The notes beneath the pieces were generated by a model. That model was not told where the DNA came from. It saw nothing but the letters and a program-made list of their open reading frames with translations, and did not search any database. Shown here piece by piece: positions 23,678-32,572 of a stretch of 64,000 bases of DNA (the stretch's first letter is position 1; each line of letters begins with the position of its first letter). The stretch comes from JBPEWY01 sp965224095 (lineage in GTDB: Bacteria; Bacteroidota; Bacteroidia; Flavobacteriales; Flavobacteriaceae): assembly GCA_965224095.1 (NCBI GenBank), contig OZ245039.1, positions 1,116,001-1,180,000 on the forward strand, written 5' to 3'. The translations under genes were made by a program, and so were the position numbers.

Positions 23678-24610
23678 TTATTTTGCTTTTACCAGCTCGA
23701 CATCAAATATCAATGTGGCATCCGGAGGAATAACACCGCCGGCACCCCGTGGGCCATATGCCAGATCTGAAGGAATAACGAAACGTGCTTTATCGCCTTC
23801 TTTTAACAGTGCGATCCCTTCGTCCCATCCGGGAATTACCTGCCCTATTCCCAGAGTAAAATCGATAGGCTGATTTCTTTTAAAAGACGAATCGAATACC
23901 ATACCGTTCATTAACTGCCCTTCATAGTGTACAGAAACGGTTTGTCCTTTTTGTGCTTTGGTACCCTTTCCCTCCTTTGTTATTTTATAAAACAAACCGC
24001 TTGAGGTTTTTTTAAAACCTTCCGTTACTTTTTTCATCGCTTCCTCGGCCTGCTTTTTTTGTTCGGCTATTCGCTTCTCTCTGGCTCCTTCAAAAGTTCT
24101 AAAAGCCTCTACTGCATTCCACTTCGCTGCTTTATCTCCAATTCTCAGGATTTCCAGCGTATCTATTTTATCGCCCTGTTCAATAGTATCAACCACATCC
24201 TGTCCGCTTTCAACAAAACCAAAAACCGTATGTTTATTATCTAACCAGGAGGTTTCTACATGGGTAATAAAAAACTGACTCCCGTTTGTTCCGGGACCTG
24301 CATTAGCCATAGAAAGAACTCCGGGGCCCTGGTGTTTTAATTCCGGATGAAACTCATCGTCAAACTGATATCCGGGTCCTCCCATTCCGGTACCCTGAGG
24401 GCATCCTCCCTGAATCATAAAATCTTTTATAACTCTGTGAAACGTTAGACCGTTGTAGTACGGGTTTCCCTGCGGCTTTACGGTGTTCTCCAGGTTCCCT
24501 TCTGCCAAAGCCACAAAATTCCCGACCGTTCCCGGTGTTTTGTCGTGGGTAAGCTTTATAACGATCTCACCTTTAGTGGTGGTAAATTTTGCGTAAATTC
24601 CTTCTTGCAT
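23678..24610 (-). CDS. Cyclophilin-FKBP fusion peptidylprolyl isomerase
   Basis: 310 residues, two isomerase types in one protein. Residues about 5-160 are cyclophilin-like: YYNGLTFHRVIKDFMIQGG, GVLSMANAGPGTNGSQFFIT and LDNKHTVFGFV. A helical linker (about 168-195) leads to an FKBP domain, about 205-308, with VSVHYEGQLMNGMVFDSSF, IDFTLGIGQVIPGWDEG and DLAYGPRGAGGVIPPDATLIF (split). Both active sites look intact. No signal peptide is present, so it acts in the cytoplasm as a folding catalyst. It has its own promoter and terminator. Fusions of this kind are known in Bacteroidota. Confidence 0.95.
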   Translation of the reverse strand: MQEGIYAKFTTTKGEIVIKLTHDKTPGTVGNFVALAEGNLENTVKPQGNPYYNGLTFHRVIKDFMIQGGCPQGTGMGGPGYQFDDEFHPELKHQGPGVLSMANAGPGTNGSQFFITHVETSWLDNKHTVFGFVESGQDVVDTIEQGDKIDTLEILRIGDKAAKWNAVEAFRTFEGAREKRIAEQKKQAEEAMKKVTEGFKKTSSGLFYKITKEGKGTKAQKGQTVSVHYEGQLMNGMVFDSSFKRNQPIDFTLGIGQVIPGWDEGIALLKEGDKARFVIPSDLAYGPRGAGGVIPPDATLIFDVELVKAK

Positions 24611-24632
24611 GATAATACTTTTAATTTGGCGG

Positions 24633-24640
24633 CAAAGATA
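24633..24640 (-). promoter_or_regulatory. Peptidylprolyl isomerase promoter -7 box
   Basis: Minus-strand TATCTTTG fits TAnnTTTG and implies a leader of about 16 nt. Confidence 0.55.
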
Positions 24641-24817
24641 CCTTATTTTATGAACGCATTGCGAATCGTATCCAAAAAACCATTAAAAAAGCGTTTCAAA
24701 ACACTTCAGACCCTTATTTTTAGTTACATTTGCCCGATTTTATATGGGTTTCATCGTAAGTTTTGTCCCATTTAAAGAAAATTGATGATCGTCATGTTTT
24801 ACAATCCATATACTTCT

Positions 24818-24825
24818 TAATTTTG
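24818..24825 (+). promoter_or_regulatory. Sugar dehydrogenase promoter -7 box
   Basis: TAATTTTG fits TAnnTTTG and lies 18 nt before the ATG at 24844. It excludes the longer upstream in-frame start at 24763. Confidence 0.55.
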
Positions 24826-24843
24826 GCTTTTAAATTTTCAATA

Positions 24844-27060
24844 ATGAAAGAAAATTACTTCAAACTCCTGAATTTTGCCTTATTGCTATGTATAATGCTC
24901 CCCGGTATTGCTATCGGGCAGTATGAAAATAACAAGGTGTTAAGCGTAGGTAACTTTGATTACGCTATTACGGTAGAAAAATTTGTTGAAATCCCTGATG
25001 ATTTCGGACAAAGGGCGAGGATTAATTCGTTTACCTATGTGGGCAACCGAATTTTTGTTGGGACCGAACTGGGGGGTAAAATCTATGAAATAACCAATAC
25101 CGACGGAACCTATCAGGCCGTCTTGTTTATGGATCTCAGAGCGGCCATTTTTATTAATACCGGGCGTACGCTGAACATTGCCAACACACAGCACGGAGGT
25201 TTAAGAAGTATTGCCTTCCATCCGGATTTTAACAATTCCGGTACTGCGGGCTACGGAAAATTCTACACTTCCGTAATGGAAGACAGGCCCTCTGATATTT
25301 CAGGACACACTTATATAAGCGATGACTCTAATATTCCGGCAGACAGCGTGTTACTGGAATGGACTTATAATCACACTACGGGTACCGTTGATATAAACAG
25401 TTACAGAGAAGTATTCAGAGTGGGTATGCTGGTTTACGACCATCCTATCAAACAAATAGCTTTTAATAGATATGCACAATCCGGAGATTCAGACTACGGT
25501 TTACTTTATATTACACATGGAGACGGAAGTGTGCAATCGGCTATTGCAGGGGGTGGTCAAAAAAATGACGCCCTGGGCAAAGTACTCCGTATCAATCCGC
25601 TGGAATCCGGTGGGAATTCGTATACCGTTCCGTCCACCAATCCTTTTGTGGGTAATCCATCCTGGTTGGACGAACTGTACGCCGTTGGATTTAGAAATCC
25701 GCATCACCTTGCATTTGGAAAAGATTCAGGCAATAATGTTCATTTAATCGTTGCCGATGCGGGACGAGATAATATTGAAGAAGTAAATTTTATTACGGCT
25801 GGAGAAAATTACGGCTGGTCGGAACGTGAAGGCACTTTTGTTCATTTAACGGGAGCTACTGATCCGGAAGGTATTCAATTGGGGATTACGGCCCTGCCTT
25901 CTGATGATTATACCAATGATTATACCTACCCGAATGCTCAGTGGAGCCATATAGGAAATGTAGGGGACGGTTTTGTTGGACAAGCCATTGCCGGTGGTTA
26001 TGTTGCTACATCCAATACCGGTGAAAAATTGTATTTCTCTTCTGATTTTCCGGTTTCCGGACGAATTTTTGTAAACAAAATAGACAATCTTCTGGCGGCC
26101 ACTACCCATCTGAATACGAATGAGCTTCCCGGTATACTGACCCAAGATGCTTTTAGCGATGTTCGTATTTTTTTCGATAACGACAGCGATCCGGGGACGC
26201 CTGCTGTTGAAAAAGCTTCCATTAAAGATATTGTAAACGATGAAACTTCGTATACCGGAGGAAATAGAGTCGATTCCCGATTTGGACAGGATATGGATGA
26301 GAACCTCTATATCATGAATAAAAGGAACGGATGGATTTATAAAGTACAATCCATTACCTCTCCTACTACCATTGTTTATAAATACGAGGGGGAATACTCC
26401 GAAACCAATGTAGATAAATCCAATCGAATAAATCCAATAATAGACGGTAATCTTGGAGATGCTTATTTACAGGGGTTAACCGCTGATGGAGATTACAGCC
26501 AGTTTAATATCATGGCAGAAACGGCAGGAAACTATGAAATTAAGCTTCGGTATTCAGGAAGTGCTGCAGGGACAGAAACCATGAGTTTATATATAAACGG
26601 AACCGATGTGCAGCAACTCTCTTTACCGGTTGCAAGCAGTTCTGCTACCGACTGGCAGGAGCTAACAGTTACGCAAGCACTGGTTGCCGGTATTAATACC
26701 ATTAAATTTCAAAAAGACAGTTCCGACTCCGGAGGAATCAATATAGACAATATGGTAGTTACCCCGGACACCCTAAGTACCGAAGATCCCGATCCTTCTT
26801 TAGGGTTGACATCTAAAGTGTATCCCAATCCTTTAGCTCCATCTGAAAAGATCGTGTTATCTTTTTCAAAGTCTTTACCGGAAAACCTGGATGTCATTAT
26901 TTATTCGGTTGAAGGAAGGCGGTTATTTTCCACTTCGGTTACGGCCGGTCATACCTCATACGAGCTTGATATTCATTCGTATGCCTATGGCTCCGGTATG
27001 TATTTTATGGAATTAAACTCGGGACACTATAAAAAGGTACATCGATTTATTATTAATTAA
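24844..27060 (+). CDS. Secreted PQQ-dependent sugar dehydrogenase-like protein with T9SS signal
   Basis: 738 residues from the ATG at 24844, with a signal peptide ending near GIAIGQ. A six-bladed glucose/sorbosone dehydrogenase-like propeller spans about residues 35-500: GGLRSIAFHPDFN, LLYITHGDGSVQ, LRINPLESGGNSY, YAVGFRNPHHLAFGKD, ENYGWSEREG and YIMNKRNGWIYKV. A carbohydrate-binding-like beta domain follows at about 520-640 (AGNYEIKLRYSGSAAG to GGINIDNMVV). The C terminus is a type A T9SS sorting domain (KVYPNPLAPSEKIVLSF, SGMYFMELNSG, HRFIIN). It is therefore exported across the outer membrane and probably cell-surface bound, oxidising sugars. Whether it binds PQQ is untested. Confidence 0.88.
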   Translation: MKENYFKLLNFALLLCIMLPGIAIGQYENNKVLSVGNFDYAITVEKFVEIPDDFGQRARINSFTYVGNRIFVGTELGGKIYEITNTDGTYQAVLFMDLRAAIFINTGRTLNIANTQHGGLRSIAFHPDFNNSGTAGYGKFYTSVMEDRPSDISGHTYISDDSNIPADSVLLEWTYNHTTGTVDINSYREVFRVGMLVYDHPIKQIAFNRYAQSGDSDYGLLYITHGDGSVQSAIAGGGQKNDALGKVLRINPLESGGNSYTVPSTNPFVGNPSWLDELYAVGFRNPHHLAFGKDSGNNVHLIVADAGRDNIEEVNFITAGENYGWSEREGTFVHLTGATDPEGIQLGITALPSDDYTNDYTYPNAQWSHIGNVGDGFVGQAIAGGYVATSNTGEKLYFSSDFPVSGRIFVNKIDNLLAATTHLNTNELPGILTQDAFSDVRIFFDNDSDPGTPAVEKASIKDIVNDETSYTGGNRVDSRFGQDMDENLYIMNKRNGWIYKVQSITSPTTIVYKYEGEYSETNVDKSNRINPIIDGNLGDAYLQGLTADGDYSQFNIMAETAGNYEIKLRYSGSAAGTETMSLYINGTDVQQLSLPVASSSATDWQELTVTQALVAGINTIKFQKDSSDSGGINIDNMVVTPDTLSTEDPDPSLGLTSKVYPNPLAPSEKIVLSFSKSLPENLDVIIYSVEGRRLFSTSVTAGHTSYELDIHSYAYGSGMYFMELNSGHYKKVHRFIIN

Positions 27061-27063
27061 TTA

Positions 27064-28458
27064 CTAGTCTTTAATTTTATTTTTTCCGATAGTACCATAT
27101 TTATCTACAAGGTAAATAAGTGATGTCATAGTAGCTGCTCCCAATTCGAGTTCCCGTTTATTGACATGTTCAAACGTATCGTTTTCGGCATGATGATGAT
27201 CAAAATACCGCTGCGAATCAGGTCGTAATCCGGCCAAAACAACTGTACCATCTTTAAGCGGTCCTATATCGGCTCCGCTTCCTCCTCTTGTAAACGAATG
27301 AATTAAATAAGGTTCGAAAAGCGGAATCCAGGTTTTAATCTGTTCAAAATCAGCATCAGAACAATCAAAAGAAAACCCTCTTGGTGTAAACCCGCCGGCA
27401 TCGCTCTCCAGTGCAAACACGTGTCGCTCGCCAGATTTTACTGCTTCTTCGGCATATTTCCTTCCGCCTCGTAATCCGTTCTCTTCATTCATAAAAAGCA
27501 CTACGCGAATGGTTCTCTTCGGTTTATATCCGGATTTCCTGAGCAATCGTAATACCTCCATACTTTGCACACAACCGGCACCATCGTCATGCGACCCGTC
27601 GCCGAGATCCCAGGAATCCAAATGCCCTCCCACAACAATAATTTCCTCCGGATATTCGCTGCCTTTAATTTCTCCGATAACATTATATGAAAGGACGTCT
27701 TTAAGCTGCTTACAGTTCTGTTTAAAATAAAACTTAATATTTGGTGAAAGTGTTAGTAAGGTACTTAAAAGCTCCGCACCGTTAGTACTAATAGCGGCAG
27801 CAGGTATCCGTTTATCAACCGGTGTATCTCCATAAGTCATAGAACCTGTGTGCGGATAATCGTCCAGCCTTAAATTCATCGATCTGACAATAACTCCCAC
27901 GGCTCCGTACTTAGCGGCTTCCATAGCGCCCGCATACCGCTGATCAACACATCCTCCGTAAGCCTCAAACGTTCGTATACGCGTTGGATCCATGGGTCGG
28001 TTATAAAAAACGATTTTGCCCTTAATACTATCACTCCCTATATTTTTTAAATCTTCAATACCCTGAACTTCCACAACCTCTGCCTTTAATCCTCCTACAG
28101 GTGTAGCCACCGAACCTCCCAGGGCACATACCGGTACCTGATTTGTTATTCCGGAACCTGATTCTATATAAGCAAATTCCGAATTCCCACGTACCCATTT
28201 AGGAACCATAACGGGTTGCAGCCATACTTTATCCAGGCCCAGGGAATCCAGTTGACTGCGTGTATACTCGACCGCTAATTGAGCATTTAGAGACCCCGAT
28301 AAACGTCCGCCTATCTCATTAGATAAGTAGGCCAACCATTCGTAGGCCTTTCCCTGGGTAAGAGCCTGATCGTAAATTTTCTTAAGTTGTATTTCATCTT
28401 CCGACTGGGCAAGAGATATCGTGGTAATACACCATACCAGGTATAATAACTTTTTCAT
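27064..28458 (-). CDS. Secreted M28-family zinc peptidase
   Basis: 464 residues from the ATG at 28458, where a signal peptide begins (MKKLLYLVWCITTISLAQ). A longer frame runs 25 codons further into the end of the PPK2 gene but lacks a signal. A PA domain is inserted at about residues 110-245. The catalytic domain has the zinc ligands in VVGGHLDSWDLGDGSHDDGAG (split; His and Asp), the general base pair in FMNEENGLRGG, and a later ligand histidine near RYFDHHHAENDTF. It removes N-terminal residues from peptides outside the cytoplasm. No T9SS tail is present. It converges on the sugar dehydrogenase gene with 3 nt between them. Confidence 0.9.
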   Translation of the reverse strand: MKKLLYLVWCITTISLAQSEDEIQLKKIYDQALTQGKAYEWLAYLSNEIGGRLSGSLNAQLAVEYTRSQLDSLGLDKVWLQPVMVPKWVRGNSEFAYIESGSGITNQVPVCALGGSVATPVGGLKAEVVEVQGIEDLKNIGSDSIKGKIVFYNRPMDPTRIRTFEAYGGCVDQRYAGAMEAAKYGAVGVIVRSMNLRLDDYPHTGSMTYGDTPVDKRIPAAAISTNGAELLSTLLTLSPNIKFYFKQNCKQLKDVLSYNVIGEIKGSEYPEEIIVVGGHLDSWDLGDGSHDDGAGCVQSMEVLRLLRKSGYKPKRTIRVVLFMNEENGLRGGRKYAEEAVKSGERHVFALESDAGGFTPRGFSFDCSDADFEQIKTWIPLFEPYLIHSFTRGGSGADIGPLKDGTVVLAGLRPDSQRYFDHHHAENDTFEHVNKRELELGAATMTSLIYLVDKYGTIGKNKIKD

Positions 28459-28474
28459 TTTTGTAAAATAAATA

Positions 28475-29356
28475 TTAACGTTCTGATTCGAGTTGTTTTC
28501 TATAATCATCGAGATTCGCCTGTATTTCAGCATCCAATTCGGGTTCTACAATATCCTTATATGCAGTGAGTTCTTCCAATAGCACAGAAGCCACAATATA
28601 ACGTGCTGCTGCTTTATTATCGGCAGGAACTATATACCAGGGAGCATTGGGTTGCGAGGTTTTGGTAATAGCATCTTCATAACAATCCTGATACTGGTTC
28701 CACAGTTTTCTCTCCTTGAGATCGCCGGGGGAAAATTTCCAATTTTTACTTTTCTTTTCTATACGTCTTAATAATCTGTAGCGCTGTTCTTCTTTAGAAA
28801 GATGTAGAAAGAATTTAAAAATAAGCGTTCCGTTTTGGGTAAGGTGTTTTTCAAAATTATTGATTTGTTCGAAACGTTTCGCCCAGAAATCTTCATTCAC
28901 ATCCTCTACCGAATTAACTCCAGGGATATTTTCGTTTAAAATATACTCGGGATGTACTCTGGTTACCAGGACATTTTCGTAATGGGTCCGGTTAAAAACA
29001 CTAAACTTACCCCGGGCCGGTAAAGCTATATAATGCCTCCACAAATAATCATGTCCAAGCTCCAAATCGGTTGGAACTTTAAAGCTGTGAACCACAACAC
29101 CTCTGGAATTAAAATCTTTAAACACTTCCCGAATCAGGCTATCCTTTCCGGAGGTATCCATACCCTGCAAGCAAACTAAAACTCCGTATTTACCATGAGC
29201 ATATAACGTATCCTGAAATGCTCCCAGAGCCTCCCGGGTTTTTTCCAGACTTTTTTCCAATTCTTTTTTACTACGGTCAAAATCTTCGCGAGTCGGGCGA
29301 TCCGTTAACCGGAATCCGGGAAACACTTTATAATCATTACTCTTTGGTACTTTCAT
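28475..29356 (-). CDS. ppk2: Polyphosphate kinase 2 family protein, probably class III
   Basis: Transfers phosphate from polyphosphate to nucleotides. 293 residues: an N-terminal helical region, then Walker A CLQGMDTSGKDSLIREVF (P loop 65-72) and a Walker B segment SVFNRTHYENVLVTRVHPEY (119-138). The F-N-R-T-H-Y-E form of that segment matches class III enzymes, which act on both AMP and ADP; class I and II have F-D-R-S-W-Y-N. The lid region RIEKKSKNWKFSPGDLKER follows. Class III assignment is motif-based. The gene lies 16 nt upstream of the M28 peptidase gene, so the two may share a transcript. Confidence 0.92.
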   Translation of the reverse strand: MKVPKSNDYKVFPGFRLTDRPTREDFDRSKKELEKSLEKTREALGAFQDTLYAHGKYGVLVCLQGMDTSGKDSLIREVFKDFNSRGVVVHSFKVPTDLELGHDYLWRHYIALPARGKFSVFNRTHYENVLVTRVHPEYILNENIPGVNSVEDVNEDFWAKRFEQINNFEKHLTQNGTLIFKFFLHLSKEEQRYRLLRRIEKKSKNWKFSPGDLKERKLWNQYQDCYEDAITKTSQPNAPWYIVPADNKAAARYIVASVLLEELTAYKDIVEPELDAEIQANLDDYRKQLESER

Positions 29357-29542
29357 GCTTTCATTTTTTAGTAACCGTTAAATATAGCAAAGAAAATAGA
29401 ATAAGACTGAGGTAAACACAGAGGTCCGTTTTTCCAAAAAAAGTGTATTTCATCGAAATAATTAATTTTTTATACTATCGGGTATGGAAGGGCGTTATTC
29501 TATAGCACCAAATCAATAAAATCTGTTTAAAGGTTACAGACT

Positions 29543-30370
29543 ATGAATTTGAATTTTACTGTACTATGGATAGGTCTTTTTTCCCTTTCCACAATAATAC
29601 CCCCGGAAAATGATGCTTGTTCAAGAGCACATTCATCGGCAAGTTATGCACTATTTCACTCTAAAAAATCGCTACAGGCTGATAATTTTGATCATCAGCG
29701 ATACTATGCGGAAAGAGCCATAGAAGCATTGCAAAAAACTCAAACAGATATAGGAGATTGTGGTTGTTCACAGGCTAAAGAGGTTATTCTTGACGGTATG
29801 GACCATTTGCAAAGAGCTGCACAGGCAGAAGATTGGGAAAAAGGAAGGTTTTATGCTAAAAAGAGTTATGCAGAAATGCAAAACCTTATAGGATATATAG
29901 AGGAGTGTTCTTCCGGAAGTCGCCAGACCGTTTTTGATGATGAGGAATATCTGGATCTCGATCAGGAAACCATGAAGATTAAAGAAGAAACGCTGGAGGA
30001 AGAGCAACAAAAACTATTGGCTGAACAACAAAGGCTGGAAGAAGAACGCAGACAAATTGAAAAGCAATTAGCGGCACAAAAAGAAATGAAACAACAGCTT
30101 AAAACCGCCAGAAAAAAAGAACTGGAAAAACAAGTACAGATAAAGGTACAGGCTGAAAAAGCCCTGCAGGATTTTGAAGCTTCCATTGTTCGGTTAACCG
30201 ATGCATTAGATTGCCGGGAAGCATATAAGGTCATGGAAGAAAGTTACCTTAGGAATGAAGCGGTTTTAGAAAAAGAAAGCTTATCAGCAACCAAAAAATA
30301 CTATATCAATAAAGCACAGCAAATCATTCAGAGAACAATGCATGATTTGTCAGATTGCGCAACGTATTAG
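29543..30370 (+). CDS. Secreted coiled-coil protein of unknown function
   Basis: 275 residues. A signal peptide is likely (NFTVLWIGLFSLSTIIPPE, cleaved near residue 20). The mature part is all helical: residues about 28-130 contain paired helices with cysteines in NDACSRAH, GDCGCSQ and EECSSG. Residues about 144-225 are a long Glu/Lys/Gln-rich coiled coil (EEEQQKLLAEQQRLEEERRQ), and a final helical part has cysteines in ALDCREAY and LSDCATY. A periplasmic, possibly disulfide-linked scaffold is plausible. I do not recognise the family. It stands alone, divergent from PPK2, with a long inverted repeat after its stop. Confidence 0.75.
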   Translation: MNLNFTVLWIGLFSLSTIIPPENDACSRAHSSASYALFHSKKSLQADNFDHQRYYAERAIEALQKTQTDIGDCGCSQAKEVILDGMDHLQRAAQAEDWEKGRFYAKKSYAEMQNLIGYIEECSSGSRQTVFDDEEYLDLDQETMKIKEETLEEEQQKLLAEQQRLEEERRQIEKQLAAQKEMKQQLKTARKKELEKQVQIKVQAEKALQDFEASIVRLTDALDCREAYKVMEESYLRNEAVLEKESLSATKKYYINKAQQIIQRTMHDLSDCATY

Positions 30371-30393
30371 GTCAATGTGTTGACCCATAAAGA

Positions 30394-30506
30394 AGACTGT
30401 CTATAAGTTTAAGGATTTAACTTACCACTAGCTATCCTGGGCTCCCGTCACGGGCAACTATTGAAAATGAATAATGACGGTGCCCCCAAACTTACTAAGA
30501 CAGTCT
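30394..30506. repeat. Long 113-bp imperfect inverted repeat
   Basis: Outer arms AGACTGTCT (30394-30402) and AGACAGTCT (30498-30506) pair perfectly. AAGTTT (30405-30410) with AAACTT (30488-30493), then GGGC/GCCC and CCGTCA/TGACGG (30439-30450 with 30475-30486), continue the stem. A small hairpin CCCG-TCA-CGGG (30444-30454) is an alternative. A T run follows on the plus strand. It lies between convergent genes and could be a terminator, a small RNA or a miniature transposon remnant; no flanking target duplication is seen. Confidence 0.65.
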
Positions 30507-30511
30507 CTTTT

Positions 30512-31675
30512 TTATTTGGATGCAAAAAGTTTTACATCTTCTTCGCTTACTTCTTTGCCCCCTAAGATAATCAATCTTTCAACAACATTCCGCAATTCCC
30601 TTATGTTTCCGGTCCAATCGTATGCCTTTAACAACTGAATAGCCTTCTTGGAAAACTTTTTAACCGGGCTTCCCTGTTCCTCTGCAATTTTCGAAGAGAA
30701 ATGTTCTACAAGTAACGGAATATCATCTCTGCGGTCGTTAAGCGGAGGGACTTTAATCAGTATAACAGCCAGTCGGTGATACAGATCTTCCCGGAATTTT
30801 CCATCTTCAATTTCCTTCTTCAGATTCTTATTGGTAGCCGCCACAACGCGTACATCTACTTTAATATCTTTATCACTTCCTACCCGGGAAATCTTATTTT
30901 CCTGCAATGCCCTTAATACTTTGGCCTGGGCGGAAAGACTCATATCTCCTATCTCATCCAGGAAAATTGTTCCGCCATTGGCCGCTTCAAATTTACCCGC
31001 TCTGTCTTTCACTGCCGATGTGAAAGCCCCTTTTACATGCCCGAACAACTCACTTTCTATAAGCTCGGAAGGGATGGCCGCACAATTTACTTCAATCATT
31101 GCTCCGCCAGACCGATCACTTTTTTGATGAAGCCAATGCGCTACAAGTTCTTTTCCCGTTCCATTAGGTCCGGTTATAAGCACTCTGGCATCGGTGGGAG
31201 CTACTTTTTCAATAATATCCTTGATGTGCGTAATGGCATTACTATCGCCAATCATTTCATAGTTTTTACGCACTTTCTTTTTAAGTCTTTTATTTTCAAC
31301 GACAAGCTCTTTTTTGTCAAGGGCATTCCTAACCGTATTAAGCAACCGGTTCAAATCAGGGGGTTTCGATATATAATCAAATGCTCCCAAACGCATGGTA
31401 TTTACCGCTGTATCCAGGTCACCATGACCAGAGATCATAACAAAGGGAATTTCCGGTTTGATTTTTTTGGCCGCTTCCAATACCTCAACACCATCCATTT
31501 TAGGCATTTTTATATCGCAAAGTACCAGGTCAAAATCTTCTTTTTTAACTATGTCAATTCCAGCCAAACCGTCTTCTGCTTCCTGTACCTCGTAGGCATC
31601 ATTTTCCTCCGATAGTATTTTAACCAAAACTCTTCGTATGGCTGCTTCGTCTTCTATTACTAATATTCTTGGCAT
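30512..31675 (-). CDS. Sigma-54-type response regulator without DNA-binding domain
   Basis: 387 residues. The receiver domain (1-120) has the phosphorylation site Asp54 in VLCDIKMP. The AAA+ domain (about 140-375) carries Walker A GPNGTGKE (169-176), Walker B GTIFLDEIG (235-243), and the sigma-54 contact loop at 216-221, which reads GAFTSA rather than GAFTGA. The protein stops at KLFASK right after the AAA+ lid, so the Fis-type helix-turn-helix is absent. It may therefore act from solution, as known for FlgR and CtcC. No histidine kinase is adjacent. It is the last gene behind the ABC and MscS genes, 36 nt after MscS. Confidence 0.9.
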   Translation of the reverse strand: MPRILVIEDEAAIRRVLVKILSEENDAYEVQEAEDGLAGIDIVKKEDFDLVLCDIKMPKMDGVEVLEAAKKIKPEIPFVMISGHGDLDTAVNTMRLGAFDYISKPPDLNRLLNTVRNALDKKELVVENKRLKKKVRKNYEMIGDSNAITHIKDIIEKVAPTDARVLITGPNGTGKELVAHWLHQKSDRSGGAMIEVNCAAIPSELIESELFGHVKGAFTSAVKDRAGKFEAANGGTIFLDEIGDMSLSAQAKVLRALQENKISRVGSDKDIKVDVRVVAATNKNLKKEIEDGKFREDLYHRLAVILIKVPPLNDRRDDIPLLVEHFSSKIAEEQGSPVKKFSKKAIQLLKAYDWTGNIRELRNVVERLIILGGKEVSEEDVKLFASK

Positions 31676-31710
31676 TTTTTATTTTTTATTTATTGCTACT
31701 TATACACAGA

Positions 31711-32568
31711 TCATGCCTTTTTGAATTCTTCAGATTCATTTTGGGCAAATATGTGTACATCGCGTTGCGGAAACGGAATAACTATATGGTGTTTGTTAAA
31801 CAATTCGTTAATCTTAAAATGTAAATCGCTTTTAGGCAAAAAAGCCTGGAAACTATTATTCAGGGTAAAGATCAGCTTAAAGTTAAGTGAACTATCGCCA
31901 AAGCCTGTAAAAAGAACCAAAGGTTCCGGCTGGTCCAGAATGATTGGGTGCTCGTTTGCAGCCTGAATTAAAAGTTTTTTTACCAACGCTACATCGCTTC
32001 CATAAGCTACCCCAACTTCTACTGCTTCCCTGGTGAGTGTTCCGTTTTGCGTCCAGTTATACAAGCTCTCCAGCAAAAATTTATGATTCGGAATCACCAA
32101 CACTTTATTATCGATAGTTTCGGCTCTGGTTGTACGTAACCGTATTTCAAATACCCTTCCTACTTTTCCGTCTATCTCAATGATATCATCAACATGTACC
32201 GATTTATCCAGTAAAATAAAAATTCCGGCTATAATATCCTGAAAAAGTTGTTGTAACCCCAAACCCAGGCCAACAAATATGGCTGTTGATCCTAGTAATA
32301 AGGTGGTAACATTAACCCCAACAGAATCCAGGGTAATAATAAAGACCAGCGTAAAAATAATGTATTTCAAAAATGAAAACACCACATTGAATTTGGCTTC
32401 GTCATGCTCGTCTAATTTTCGGTCAACAATTTTCCTTATTATTCTCAGTACCAGCCATGTAATAAAAAAAGCGACAATTAAAACTACTATAGATCCAACT
32501 GTGATATGAATTTCTCCATTTTTACTATCGAAGAGTACGGTGCCTAAAAAATCTCTTATCCCGCTCAT
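31711..32568 (-). CDS. MscS-family mechanosensitive channel
   Basis: 285 residues with about three membrane helices. The pore-lining third helix holds GSTAIFVGLGLGLQQLFQDIIAG (split near residue 95), followed by the beta domain (SVHVDDIIEIDGKVGRVFEI, TIDNKVLVIPNHKFL) and the C-terminal alpha-beta domain ending FPQRDVHI. Such channels release solutes on osmotic downshock. It starts 4 nt after the stop of the ABC permease gene, indicating an operon. A second, separate MscS-family gene lies at 47514-48347. Confidence 0.93.
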   Translation of the reverse strand: MSGIRDFLGTVLFDSKNGEIHITVGSIVVLIVAFFITWLVLRIIRKIVDRKLDEHDEAKFNVVFSFLKYIIFTLVFIITLDSVGVNVTTLLLGSTAIFVGLGLGLQQLFQDIIAGIFILLDKSVHVDDIIEIDGKVGRVFEIRLRTTRAETIDNKVLVIPNHKFLLESLYNWTQNGTLTREAVEVGVAYGSDVALVKKLLIQAANEHPIILDQPEPLVLFTGFGDSSLNFKLIFTLNNSFQAFLPKSDLHFKINELFNKHHIVIPFPQRDVHIFAQNESEEFKKA

Positions 32569-32572
32569 AGTA

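Noticed and set aside
30371..30511. Insertion sequence remnant
   Set aside because: No transposase fragment and no target-site duplication flank the inverted repeat, so a mobile origin is left only as a possibility.
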